Assembly (NCBI GenBank): GCA_030430575.1
Contig: JAUIKF010000022.1
Location: 1 to 64,000, forward strand
Direction: 5' to 3'
From: Bacteroidia bacterium
GTDB taxonomy: Bacteria; Bacteroidota; Bacteroidia; J057
Length of the DNA: 64,000 nt
The notes below the pieces were generated by a model. That model saw only the letters and a list, made by a program, of their open reading frames with translations, had not been told where the DNA came from and did no database searches. The translations under genes were made by a program, and so were the position numbers. Of this stretch, positions 1 through 7,953 are shown one piece after another. The number at the start of each line of letters is the position of its first letter. Within the stretch, counting starts at the first letter, position 1.

Positions 1-69
1 AACAAGTGAACTCACTAAACCCAGATGATCCATCCGCTCGGTAGTGTATTTTGATGTTTCTGGTTCCAT
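1..69 (-). CDS. Transposase N-terminus (IS1634/DUF4277-like), truncated by window edge
   Basis: An ATG on the minus strand at 67-69 opens a frame that runs off the left edge and encodes 23 residues. The stretch TERMDHLGLVSSLV resembles the N-terminus of DUF4277/IS1634-type transposases, which typically read ..LDHLGIVAG... These enzymes carry out cut-and-paste transposition of an insertion sequence. Only the first residues are visible, so integrity, family and the rest of the element cannot be judged. I could not recognise a terminal inverted repeat between this start and the nitroreductase stop at 114. Confidence 0.45.
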   Translation of the reverse strand, partial: MEPETSKYTTERMDHLGLVSSLV

Positions 70-113
70 TGAAACACAAAGTCCGAAATAATTCACACTT
101 TTGACAATTCACC

Positions 114-785
114 CTAGGAAGACGGGTCATAAAACACCCCTACCTCCTCCAAGGGCTTGCGCCCTATATCAGGGACCCTCACTTCATCCGCAGGATATCC
201 CACAGGGATCAGTAGAAAGGCACGTTCGTTTTCTGGGCGCCCAAGGGTCTTTTGGAGGAATTTCATGGGGCTAGGCGTATGCGTGAGCGAAACCAGCCCA
301 GCCTGGTGGATAGCCGTCAATAGCATGCCCGTGGCGATGCCTACAGACTCGTTGACATAATAATTGTTCCGCTTTTCCCCATCTACTCGCTCGTACGACC
401 GACTAAACACCACGATCAGCCAAGGCGCGATTTCCAAAAAGGGCTTCTCCCAGTTGGTTCCAAAAGGCGCCAAATCCTCCAACCAACGGTCAGACATCCG
501 CCCGTGATAATTGGTGTATTCCTCTTTCTCCGCCGCTTCGCGGATTTTGGTCTTCATCGCAGGGTCGCTGACCGCACAAAAGGTCCACGGCTGCTTATGC
601 GCGCCCGAAGGGGCCGTAGAGGCCGTAAGGATCAATTGCTCGATGAGCGCTTTGGGGACAGGTTTATCAGAAAAATCACGAACCGTGCGTCGTTTGTCCA
701 TTAAGGCATAAAAATCTTGACTGCGCACCAACATTTCGCTTTCTGGGTAGGTTTTGGGAATAAATGGGATAAAAGTATTTTCCAT
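114..785 (-). CDS. Nitroreductase-family flavoprotein, iodotyrosine deiodinase-like
   Basis: A 223-residue FMN-dependent oxidoreductase of the nitroreductase fold. The FMN phosphate-binding motif RRTVRDF lies at residues 32-38 and the active-site loop APSGAHKQPW at about 58-67. The segment YYVNESVGIATGMLL and the C-terminal PVGYPADE..VPDIGRKPLEE strongly resemble the iodotyrosine deiodinase (IYD) branch rather than NfsA/NfsB. Bacterial IYD-like enzymes are cytoplasmic homodimers that reductively dehalogenate tyrosines or reduce other small substrates; the substrate here is not known. It is a single gene, divergent from the downstream oxidase gene. The family is clear, the substrate is inference. 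Confidence 0.85.
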   Translation of the reverse strand: MENTFIPFIPKTYPESEMLVRSQDFYALMDKRRTVRDFSDKPVPKALIEQLILTASTAPSGAHKQPWTFCAVSDPAMKTKIREAAEKEEYTNYHGRMSDRWLEDLAPFGTNWEKPFLEIAPWLIVVFSRSYERVDGEKRNNYYVNESVGIATGMLLTAIHQAGLVSLTHTPSPMKFLQKTLGRPENERAFLLIPVGYPADEVRVPDIGRKPLEEVGVFYDPSS

Positions 786-965
786 GCTAACATTGTAAGG
801 GAGTACTGTGAGGAACTAATTTTGAATGATTGAATGACTAATTTTGAATAATCATCCTGAAGGTATAGTCACTGCACCTACAAATTTACATAGTTCAAGG
901 TATTTCTAGCAGAAAGAACCCCAAAACTCTAAACCTTAAACCCAAAACTCAAAACCACCCTACCC
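786..965. other. Divergent spacer with partial ATTCAAAATT-family arm and C/A-rich tract
   Basis: The spacer between the nitroreductase and coxIII-like gene starts. At about 821-850 it has two half-copies of the AATTTTGAAT repeat arm found elsewhere in the window, without a full opposite arm. From about 908 to 963 it is a purine-poor A/C tract (repeated AAACC/AAAACTC words) leading into the oxidase start. No TAnnTTTG box was found for either gene. Confidence 0.4.
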
Positions 966-1544
966 ATGCGTATATCGGGTCCTGCCAATGCAAACTCCAC
1001 CATGATCGGCAAAACAGGAATCTTCTTCCTGATGCTTAGCATCATTGTGTTGTTTGGAGTCCTGAGTCTGATGTTCATTCTCACGCCTGAGAAAGTGATA
1101 GAACCCTTTCAGGTTCAGCCGCTATTTTACCTGAATACCCTCTTGCTGGTGGCTAGTAGCATGGTATTGCATATGGGGTGGCGGCGTCGGCGCTATGCGG
1201 ATGCCCGGCCATTTGTCCTGTGGGCATGGCTGTTAGGCATTGCCTTCTTATTGGCACAGACTTATGCCTGCTATGAGGTTTATGCTTATTATACAGACCT
1301 ACAACAAGTGAATATCTCTCAACAATTGGAAGGCGCACTGGCTAGCAATGCAAAACGAGATTACCTCTACCTGCTCAGTGGTGCCCACGGATTTCACCTG
1401 ATTGGAGGGATCTTATTCCTGGCTTATGTATGGAAAGGATTCCGCAAGCGCGCCAGAAAGCACTTTGAACTGTCCGTCTATTTTTGGCACTTCCTGGGCG
1501 TTTTGTGGGTATATCTCCTGCTGGTATTGACCTTTGCTAGGTAG
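966..1544 (+). CDS. Cytochrome c oxidase subunit III (heme-copper oxidase)
   Basis: A 192-residue integral membrane protein with about five transmembrane helices (roughly 16-38, 46-64, 77-98, 130-154 and 168-190). The signature GAHGFHLIGG at about 138-147 and the closing WHFLGVLWVYL are diagnostic of heme-copper oxidase subunit III, which stabilises the catalytic subunit I of the terminal oxidase. At 192 residues it is the short five-helix form, lacking the first two helices of the seven-helix version. No other oxidase subunit is next to it, so it may be an extra stand-alone copy. An alternative ATG lies at about 1002; the first one is used here because it gives a plausible cytoplasmic head. 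Confidence 0.85.
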   Translation: MRISGPANANSTMIGKTGIFFLMLSIIVLFGVLSLMFILTPEKVIEPFQVQPLFYLNTLLLVASSMVLHMGWRRRRYADARPFVLWAWLLGIAFLLAQTYACYEVYAYYTDLQQVNISQQLEGALASNAKRDYLYLLSGAHGFHLIGGILFLAYVWKGFRKRARKHFELSVYFWHFLGVLWVYLLLVLTFAR

Positions 1545-1657
1545 GAAGGTTCAGACAAGGGTGGAAGTCTTTGGTCTGTAGTTTGTTGTCTGTTGTTGTA
1601 CTTTTCCACAAACCACAAACCACAAACCACAAACCACAAACCACAAACCCCAAACCC
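1545..1657. repeat. Convergent spacer: (CACAAAC)6 tandem repeat within imperfect palindrome
   Basis: Six perfect copies of the 7-mer CACAAAC occupy 1607-1648, followed by one degenerate CCCAAAC unit. The G/T-rich stretch at about 1572-1599 is roughly the reverse complement of this tract, so the spacer can fold into one long imperfect hairpin. It separates the convergent oxidase and metalloprotease genes, which fits a bidirectional transcription terminator. The terminator role is inference. Confidence 0.6.
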
Positions 1658-4600
1658 CTACTCATAAACAATCTCCTTACTGAAAGTCCCTTCTCCATCT
1701 GTAATCTGCAAGACATAGGTACCTTTTGGGAAAAAGCTCAAGTCGAAGGATTGGGTAAAAGTGCCTTCTGGTACTTCCAATAAGTCATGTAGAACGATAG
1801 AGCCTTCGGTATTGAGCAATCGGAATTTGAATAACAAAGGCTGGGATGCTTCTATTTCTAGGGTTACAGCCCCAGTAGTCGTTTTGGCAGGAAAGACACG
1901 AATACCACTTTCGTCCACCAGCTCTTCGAGATCACTGGAATTCGTGACTTTGAGGGTTTGGGAGAATTCATCTGTGCATACGCCGTTGGAGACCGTGAGG
2001 GTCACTTCGAAAGTTCCTTCTTGCGTGAAGATATGGACAGGATTTTGTTGGCTAGAATTTCCTCCGTCCCCAAATTCCCATTCCCAGGCAGTCGCCCCAC
2101 CTTCTGATCGATCGGTAAAGTTCACTACCCCATCTTCCATAGCGAGGTCCACTTCGTCAGAAGAAGAAATAAAGCCTGGCTGAATCTCCGTTACATGTAC
2201 TTCCAGGGCCGCTGTGTCCAGGCATCCTGCGTCGTCTTTCCCCACCACTTTGTAGGTGGTGGTGGCGGTAGGCCTTGCCAATGCTTGAGGCCCCGCCGCT
2301 CGCGGATCTAGGCCAGCTACTGGCAACCATTGGTACTGATCTCCACCAGAAACATTCAGCGTAAGGTCATCGCCTGTACAGACACTGGCGGCAGAGGCTG
2401 CTAGGGTGAGGCCATTTCCTGCTTTGACACTAATAGTGGCAGAACCTTCCATCAGGCATCCCAGAGAGTCCGTGCTCCGGACCGTGTAGATGGTTGTGGT
2501 GGCAGGATTAACATTTGTTTTAGCGCCTGAAGCGTTGAATGTGCCTGCCTCGGTGGTCCATAAATATTCTCCCGTAGCTCCAGATGCTGTGAGTTCTAGT
2601 GAGGTGCCTGGGCAAATCTCCTGTGTCAAAGGAGTAATTACCAACGGTTTTGGGGGACTGACTTCTATGGTAATATTGGCAATCGCTGGGCAAGAGGCGC
2701 GGTCAGTACTGGTGACTGTATAGGTAGTGGTGACCGTAGGAGAAGCCATGACCCGAAAGCCTTCGGTTGTATCTAAACCGATGGCTGGGGACCATTGGTA
2801 GGTCTCTCCTCCACTGACGACAATCTTGGTCCGTTCTCCTGCGCACAAAGTAAGCTTGTCAGCATCTATGAACAGCGACTCCCCAGAACTCACTTGAACG
2901 GTGGCTTCTGCATATGCCTCACATCCAAACCCATCAATTCCCAACACCTTGAAGGTGGTAGTCTTGTCTAATTTGGTGGTCACAGACTCCCCCGTAGGAT
3001 TTTCAAATAGGTCAAAAGGCTCCCACTCGTACTCCAATGCCCCTGAAGCAGTAAGCGTAATTTCCTCATCTTGGCAGACCATGGTCGCCGATGTTTGGAG
3101 ACTCACAACGGGGGCGTCTTTGACAGCGACGGTGACATTGTCAGTGCTGCTACAGCCGTAGGCGTCTTTGGCTTCCATGCGGTACGTAGTGGTTTGGTCT
3201 GGAGAAATAATGACTTCTTCTCCTACGCCTACGACCTCGCTTCCTATGCCGTACCAGACATAATCTTCTGCACCTCCTGCTTTGAGGCGGATAGATTCAC
3301 CGGCACAGATGCTAGAAGTCATGCTTCTGATGCGGGCCTCTTGGCCGGTTCCTCGTACCGTTACACGTACCTTAGCCGCTTGCTGGCAGCCATTTTCATC
3401 TATTCCTTCTACCGTATATGTCAATCCCTCCAATGGACTGGCAGCCACCTTTGCCCCGACAAACGAATTCAGCCCCTCTATGGGCGTCCAGCGGTATTCC
3501 ATCAGCCCAGAAGCTGTTAATATGGCGGTATCTCCTTTGCAAATAGTCAATACACTGTCTGCTATCTGTAAATTGCCAGGGCGTACGACTTGAATATACC
3601 CCGCACGGAAGACTTCGTCTATCCCTGCACAGCCTTCAATCCGAAGCATGACATCATACCTGCCAGGCTGGGAATAGATGACTTTAGGTCGCTGTTCGGT
3701 AGACGTCGAAGGCGTGCCGCCAGGGAAAGACCATGAAAAATTGGACGCACCCCTGGAGCGGTCTACAAACTGGATCACTTCTCCCGCACAGACCGTTTGC
3801 TGCGCCACAGCAAAATTGGCGATGGGCGGCTGATTGCTCCCTACAAAAACAGTCACTTGCTGGCGCGCTTTGCATCCAAAGTCGTCTGTCGCTGTTAGCG
3901 TATAGGTCGTGCTTTGCGTAGGTCGAGCAATGACTTCCGCAGCGCGATTGCTATTCAGCCCAAAACTCGGTGACCAGTAGTAGCTTGTGGCGCCTTCGGC
4001 AGATAGAACTGCCTGCATGCCCGGGCAGATGGTAGGGTTCGACACAGAAACGGAGAGATCAATGGGCTTGGACACAGTGACTTTAAAAGTGGCTGTATCC
4101 GTGCAGCCTTCTCTATTATGCCCGATGACTGTGTATAGGGTGCTTTGACGAGGACTTACAGGTACTGAAGCGCCTTTGCGGATGAGCAAACCAGGCGCAG
4201 GCAGCCACTGGAACTCCGCAGCTCCTGTGACATGCAGGTCAATGGTGCTCCCCAGGCAGACTTGGTAGCTATCTTTGAGGCTTTTGATAGCGGGTTTGGG
4301 CTTAACGGAAACTTTTACCTTGGTGGAAGCATTACAGCCGATAGGGCCCGCACTGACGGTATAGGTGGTCGTTTCAATTGGGGTAACCAGCAATTCTTCT
4401 CCTTCAAATGTTTCGTTGCCTACATCGGTCGTCCACTGAAAATTATTCGCGCCTACGGCGTGAATTCGCACTTCCTCCCCAGGACAGATATTGTTGCGCT
4501 CTGCCTGAGCAAAGACCTGAGGCGCATCCTCTACTTTGACCATGACACTCTTGGTAAATTCACAGCCATCATCATTTTTTCCGATCACCGTGTAAGTGGT

Positions 4601-7189
4601 GGTTTCTGTGGGTTTTGCCGATACTTTGGCGCCTGTGGTTTTGTTCAGGCCCGTCGCAGGCGACCAGGTATAGCTGCCCGCGCCAGCGGCGGTGAGTTCG
4701 ACGGCTTGACCGTCGCAGACGGTCGCTGTGGCAGGAGAGACTTCGAAGCTGGAGGCTTCATTGACTTGCACCTTCACGGTGCGGGTGGAGGCGCAGCCTG
4801 CGGACCCTATGGCCGTGAGGGTATAGGTGGTGCTCACTTTGGGCGAGGCAGTTACCCGCTCCCCGATATGGACGTCAAGGCCCTTTTTCGGCGCCCACTC
4901 ATAAACCAAGGCTCCTTTGGCCGTTATTTCTTTCGAATTTCCTTTACACATATTGACCACCTTTGGCACCTCTACTGCTGGCCCTTCTTTGACCGTAATT
5001 AGGCCTTCCCGAACGAGTGTTTTATTGCCTGTGGCATTGGTGGCGGTGAGGATGACGTCGTAGATGCCTGCTTTGGGGTAGGTAATCTTGGGCGATTTGT
5101 CCGTGCTAGATGCTGGAACCCCCCCAGGGAAAGTCCAACTGAGGCTTTTAACGGCATTTTTGCTGAGGTCTTTGAATTGGATGGTGTTGCCTTCACAGAC
5201 GACGGGGTCTAAAGCTATAAAGTCTGTTGCGGGAAGGGGTTTCGTCTTGGCAGCGATGCGGATATTGTCTAGGTATAAATTATTGCCGTAGCCAGAGATG
5301 TTGACAAAGGCGATTTGGACAAATTCTTCCCCGTCATATTTTTTGAGATCAATCACTTCTGTACGCCATTCATCCGGGAAGGGCGTATAGGGACGATTGA
5401 AGGCCTCGGCCGTCGCTAACTGCTGGCCGCCTCGGCGGTAAATGGTTTGGTATCTTGTGCCACAATCCGTGTTGATCATGACGAGCAGGGTATCTGAATA
5501 TGTTTCGCTAAAGGTGGCATAAGACACGTCAAAAGACAAAATCGTCTTTTCACTCTGTGAAAGGTCGATCACAGGGCTGATCAGCCAATCATGGCTTCCC
5601 AGTAAATTATTGTCATAATTATCAAACCAAAAAGCCCCTGTACTGGCCCCTTTTCCCCCCACACGCTGGGTGTGCGCCCAGCCCTTTTCCCCTTGTGGAT
5701 CAAACAATAGAAACTGCGTAGGTGGCACCTCATTAGTTTCAAAATCAGCAGCGACGGGTACGGTAGCTCCTTCAGTGGTCACCTTGATATATCCCTCACG
5801 TAGCAAGGCAGGGCTTTTCCCCGCTTTATTTCCTACCACCAGACTCACGGGGAAAACTCCCGCTGTAGCATAGGTGATCCGCGGATTGCGATCGCTGGAG
5901 GTCGCGGGTGTTCCGCCAGGAAAAGACCAGGTAAACTCATTGGGGTTTCCTTGGGCCATTTCTGTGAACTGGACTGAAAGTGGTCCGCAGCCAAACGTGA
6001 TGTCTGCTTTGAAGGCCGCTACAGGCAGGGAATTCTCGGTGCTGCAGACATTGGATCGCAAGAGGCTAGCGCGGCGGGGAGCGCTTTCCAGGACCGCCCG
6101 CATGCGGCGACGTTGATCTTTGGTGAAAATATTCATGCAGGCATCGTCGGTATAGTCCATGAAGTTCTGAATCATGGCTTGCCCAAAACACCCGGTACGA
6201 CCCGTAGGACAGTTGAAATTGGGGTCGCTGGTCTGTGGCGTATCGCCGCAGAAGTCATCGACATCACAGGGACCGTCGCCCCAGACATGTCTGAGGCCCA
6301 GCCAATGCCCCACCTCATGGGTCGCCGTCCGCCCCCGGTCAAAAGGCGCTGACGCCGTCCCCGTAGTTCCAAAGGCATTGTAATGGATGACCACCCCATC
6401 TGTATTTTCTGCGCCTGGGTCATTGGGAATGCCTGATAGGCCTGATGAACTCGGAAACTGGGCAAAACCCAAAATGCCCCCGGCGATATTGCATACCCAG
6501 ATATTCATGTAGCGAGTAGGGTCCCAAATGGTATTGGGCTTGATAACTTCGTTGATGAAGCGGTCGCGAAATGGCGCACCAGCTATCGAAATACGGTCTA
6601 TACCGTTAGTGGGCCGGCCTTCTGGATCTATGGAAGCCAGACAAAATTCAATTTGGCAATCTGCGGCTACGCCTGCAAAGGCGGCTGGCGTATTGACGGC
6701 GTCGGGATTTCGACGGCGATAGTCTTGCGTGAGAGAGGTGATCTGGGTTTCTATCTGTCCTTTGGAAATATTCTCAGTGGAATTGCTATAGATGACATGG
6801 ACCACCACTGGAATGACATGGATGTCGTTGATGCCTTTGATCCTGAGGTTACGACCGACTTGGGTGCGCTGCCCGATCCATCGCTCAAATTCTTCTCCAC
6901 TCTCGCCGCCATGCTTAGCCTTGCGATCTTCTTCCATTTCTATCGTGCTACACTTTCGCTTCAAAGGCACCGTACTCCGAAACCTCGGATTGAACTTCAC
7001 AAAGTCGTAGACAGGTATCCGCTTGAGGGTGCCCGGCTGGCCCTGACGGACGTCAAGGGTAAGGTTGGCGTCGGCCCCAAAAGCGCTAGGTGCTTTGGCA
7101 GGAGGTAGCTCATTCTGTGCTTGAAGGTAGGCATTTCCCCCAATACACAAGAACAGGGAAATGATCATTCGGGTGACTAAAGGTTTCAC
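1658..7189 (-). CDS. Secreted M43 (pappalysin-type) metalloprotease with PKD/Ig-like array and T9SS C-terminal domain
   Basis: A very large extracellular protease of about 1843 residues. From the N-terminus it has a signal peptide, a pro-region, and an M43 catalytic domain with zinc motif HEVGHWLGLRH (residues 291-301 from the GTG) and Met-turn NFMDY. These are followed by a PKD domain, a jelly-roll (choice-of-anchor J/MAM-like) domain, a second PKD, five Ig-like repeats, a third PKD, six more Ig-like repeats, a fourth PKD and a type A T9SS sorting domain ending KEIVYE. The Ig-like repeats share the pattern C.G....L.ASGA..Y.WSP..GL....TTTYTV....GC. The frame is open to an ATG at 7243, but a -7 box at 7221-7228 lies inside that extension. 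The GTG at 7189 (MKPLVTRMIISLFL) gives a classical signal peptide; ATGs at 7216 and 7168 are alternatives. The role is likely degradation of extracellular protein. Confidence 0.9.
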   Translation of the reverse strand: MKPLVTRMIISLFLCIGGNAYLQAQNELPPAKAPSAFGADANLTLDVRQGQPGTLKRIPVYDFVKFNPRFRSTVPLKRKCSTIEMEEDRKAKHGGESGEEFERWIGQRTQVGRNLRIKGINDIHVIPVVVHVIYSNSTENISKGQIETQITSLTQDYRRRNPDAVNTPAAFAGVAADCQIEFCLASIDPEGRPTNGIDRISIAGAPFRDRFINEVIKPNTIWDPTRYMNIWVCNIAGGILGFAQFPSSSGLSGIPNDPGAENTDGVVIHYNAFGTTGTASAPFDRGRTATHEVGHWLGLRHVWGDGPCDVDDFCGDTPQTSDPNFNCPTGRTGCFGQAMIQNFMDYTDDACMNIFTKDQRRRMRAVLESAPRRASLLRSNVCSTENSLPVAAFKADITFGCGPLSVQFTEMAQGNPNEFTWSFPGGTPATSSDRNPRITYATAGVFPVSLVVGNKAGKSPALLREGYIKVTTEGATVPVAADFETNEVPPTQFLLFDPQGEKGWAHTQRVGGKGASTGAFWFDNYDNNLLGSHDWLISPVIDLSQSEKTILSFDVSYATFSETYSDTLLVMINTDCGTRYQTIYRRGGQQLATAEAFNRPYTPFPDEWRTEVIDLKKYDGEEFVQIAFVNISGYGNNLYLDNIRIAAKTKPLPATDFIALDPVVCEGNTIQFKDLSKNAVKSLSWTFPGGVPASSTDKSPKITYPKAGIYDVILTATNATGNKTLVREGLITVKEGPAVEVPKVVNMCKGNSKEITAKGALVYEWAPKKGLDVHIGERVTASPKVSTTYTLTAIGSAGCASTRTVKVQVNEASSFEVSPATATVCDGQAVELTAAGAGSYTWSPATGLNKTTGAKVSAKPTETTTYTVIGKNDDGCEFTKSVMVKVEDAPQVFAQAERNNICPGEEVRIHAVGANNFQWTTDVGNETFEGEELLVTPIETTTYTVSAGPIGCNASTKVKVSVKPKPAIKSLKDSYQVCLGSTIDLHVTGAAEFQWLPAPGLLIRKGASVPVSPRQSTLYTVIGHNREGCTDTATFKVTVSKPIDLSVSVSNPTICPGMQAVLSAEGATSYYWSPSFGLNSNRAAEVIARPTQSTTYTLTATDDFGCKARQQVTVFVGSNQPPIANFAVAQQTVCAGEVIQFVDRSRGASNFSWSFPGGTPSTSTEQRPKVIYSQPGRYDVMLRIEGCAGIDEVFRAGYIQVVRPGNLQIADSVLTICKGDTAILTASGLMEYRWTPIEGLNSFVGAKVAASPLEGLTYTVEGIDENGCQQAAKVRVTVRGTGQEARIRSMTSSICAGESIRLKAGGAEDYVWYGIGSEVVGVGEEVIISPDQTTTYRMEAKDAYGCSSTDNVTVAVKDAPVVSLQTSATMVCQDEEITLTASGALEYEWEPFDLFENPTGESVTTKLDKTTTFKVLGIDGFGCEAYAEATVQVSSGESLFIDADKLTLCAGERTKIVVSGGETYQWSPAIGLDTTEGFRVMASPTVTTTYTVTSTDRASCPAIANITIEVSPPKPLVITPLTQEICPGTSLELTASGATGEYLWTTEAGTFNASGAKTNVNPATTTIYTVRSTDSLGCLMEGSATISVKAGNGLTLAASAASVCTGDDLTLNVSGGDQYQWLPVAGLDPRAAGPQALARPTATTTYKVVGKDDAGCLDTAALEVHVTEIQPGFISSSDEVDLAMEDGVVNFTDRSEGGATAWEWEFGDGGNSSQQNPVHIFTQEGTFEVTLTVSNGVCTDEFSQTLKVTNSSDLEELVDESGIRVFPAKTTTGAVTLEIEASQPLLFKFRLLNTEGSIVLHDLLEVPEGTFTQSFDLSFFPKGTYVLQITDGEGTFSKEIVYE

Positions 7190-7220
7190 CCCGCAGAAGT
7201 AGGAAGAATCATACATAAAA

Positions 7221-7228
7221 CAAATATA
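7221..7228 (-). promoter_or_regulatory. -7 promoter box (TATATTTG) of the M43 protease gene
   Basis: On the minus strand these eight bases read TATATTTG, an exact match to the Bacteroidota -7 consensus TAnnTTTG. No TTG was found at the expected 19-21 nt upstream. Transcription would start near 7214-7216, which excludes the upstream ATG at 7243 as the translation start. Confidence 0.5.
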
Positions 7229-7263
7229 GCATTTATCCATCAACGCGTGCTTTAAGAATTATA

Positions 7264-7366
7264 TATTGATAAATTGACTAATTATTGATTAAAATTTCAT
7301 CATTACCTACTGATTACCAATCAATTGCAATAAATCAGTCAATCAATAATCAATCAATTAATAATT
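7264..7366. repeat. Palindromic spacer repeat, AATCAATAAT family (divergent spacer)
   Basis: Left arm at about 7264-7291 and right arm at about 7333-7366 are built from the words ATTGATTA and AATCAATAATCAATC and are largely complementary. The same family occurs at 22550-22668, 30782-30817, 39011-39089 and, as half copies, near 46770 and 58365. Here it lies between divergent promoters, so it cannot be a simple end-of-gene terminator. Confidence 0.55.
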
Positions 7367-7369
7367 CCC

Positions 7370-7377
7370 TACTTTTG
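7370..7377 (+). promoter_or_regulatory. -7 promoter box (TACTTTTG) five bases before the YdjM-like start codon
   Basis: An exact TAnnTTTG match whose last base is only 4 nt from the ATG at 7382. Transcription would begin at or within a few bases of the start codon, so the mRNA would be leaderless or nearly so. No clear -33 TTG is visible. Confidence 0.45.
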
Positions 7378-7381
7378 CCTT

Positions 7382-7907
7382 ATGCCCACTATCTTTTCAC
7401 ATGCTGTGGCCTCACTGGCCATTGGAAGTGTTCACCCCGCCAAAGAGCGACCCTGGAAGTTCTGGCTGCTAGGTATGCTCTGCTCCATTATCCCCGATGC
7501 TGATGTGATCGGCTTTCGCCTCATCGCTTATGATTCTTTCTGGGGGCATAGAGGATTTACGCATTCCCTCTCATTTGCCTTGGTTTTTGGGCTAATCATC
7601 ACCCTGATTTTTTATCGAAAAACGCCGCTTCTCAGCAAACAGCCTCTTTTTTGTGATATGCACAGCTTCGCACGGCATATTAGATGCCTTCACGACAGGC
7701 GGTATGGGCGTCGCATTTTTTGCGCCGATTGAGAATAAGCGCTACTTCGCGCCAGACATCTGGCGCAAGGTCAGGGTATCGCCTATTGGGGCACGTGCCT
7801 TCTTTAGCGAATGGGGCATGAGAACCATGAAAAGTGAATTTCTATGGATTTGGCTGCCGAGTGGGGTAGTGATTTTCTTGTCAGCTATTTGGCGAAAAAT
7901 GAGGTAA
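7382..7907 (+). pseudogene. YdjM-family (DUF457) membrane metal-dependent hydrolase, frameshifted
   Basis: The first half (from 7382) reads MPTIFSHAVASLAIGS...PDADVIGFRL...HRGFTHSL, the N-terminus of the YdjM/LexA-regulated inner-membrane hydrolase family with its HRGxTHS metal motif. The second half continues in the +1 frame (RRFSANSLFFVICTASHG, then ILDAFTTGGMG..FFAPIENKRYFAP), ending at 7907. The switch must occur near the homopolymers T6 (7608-7613) and A5 (7618-7622); removal of one base there would restore one protein of about 175 residues. Both halves are otherwise well conserved, so this is either a recent inactivation or a sequencing/assembly indel. The role of the family is poorly defined. 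Confidence 0.75.
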
Positions 7908-7927
7908 TAGGGGAAAACCCTTATTTA
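7905..7927 (+). terminator. Short hairpin overlapping the YdjM-like stop codon
   Basis: TAATAGGG and CCCTTATTTA form a short stem with a GAAAA loop, with the stop codon in the left arm and a weak T-rich tail. It is a possible Rho-independent terminator before the Rpn-like gene. Confidence 0.3.
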
Positions 7928-7953
7928 CAAGCGAATATTTTTTTGCTAACTTT

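Noticed and set aside
786-965. tRNA or other structured RNA in the larger spacers
   Set aside because: No cloverleaf-compatible arms, anticodon loop or conserved T-loop words were recognised by eye in any spacer; a tRNAscan or Infernal run would be decisive.
1607-1655. Possible CRISPR-like array
   Set aside because: Units are 7 bp and contiguous, without spacers and without cas genes nearby.
4232-5002. Open frame of 256 codons on the plus strand
   Set aside because: It is antisense to the repeat region of the giant M43 protease, whose frame shows conserved domains and a signal peptide; the plus-strand translation has no recognisable domain.
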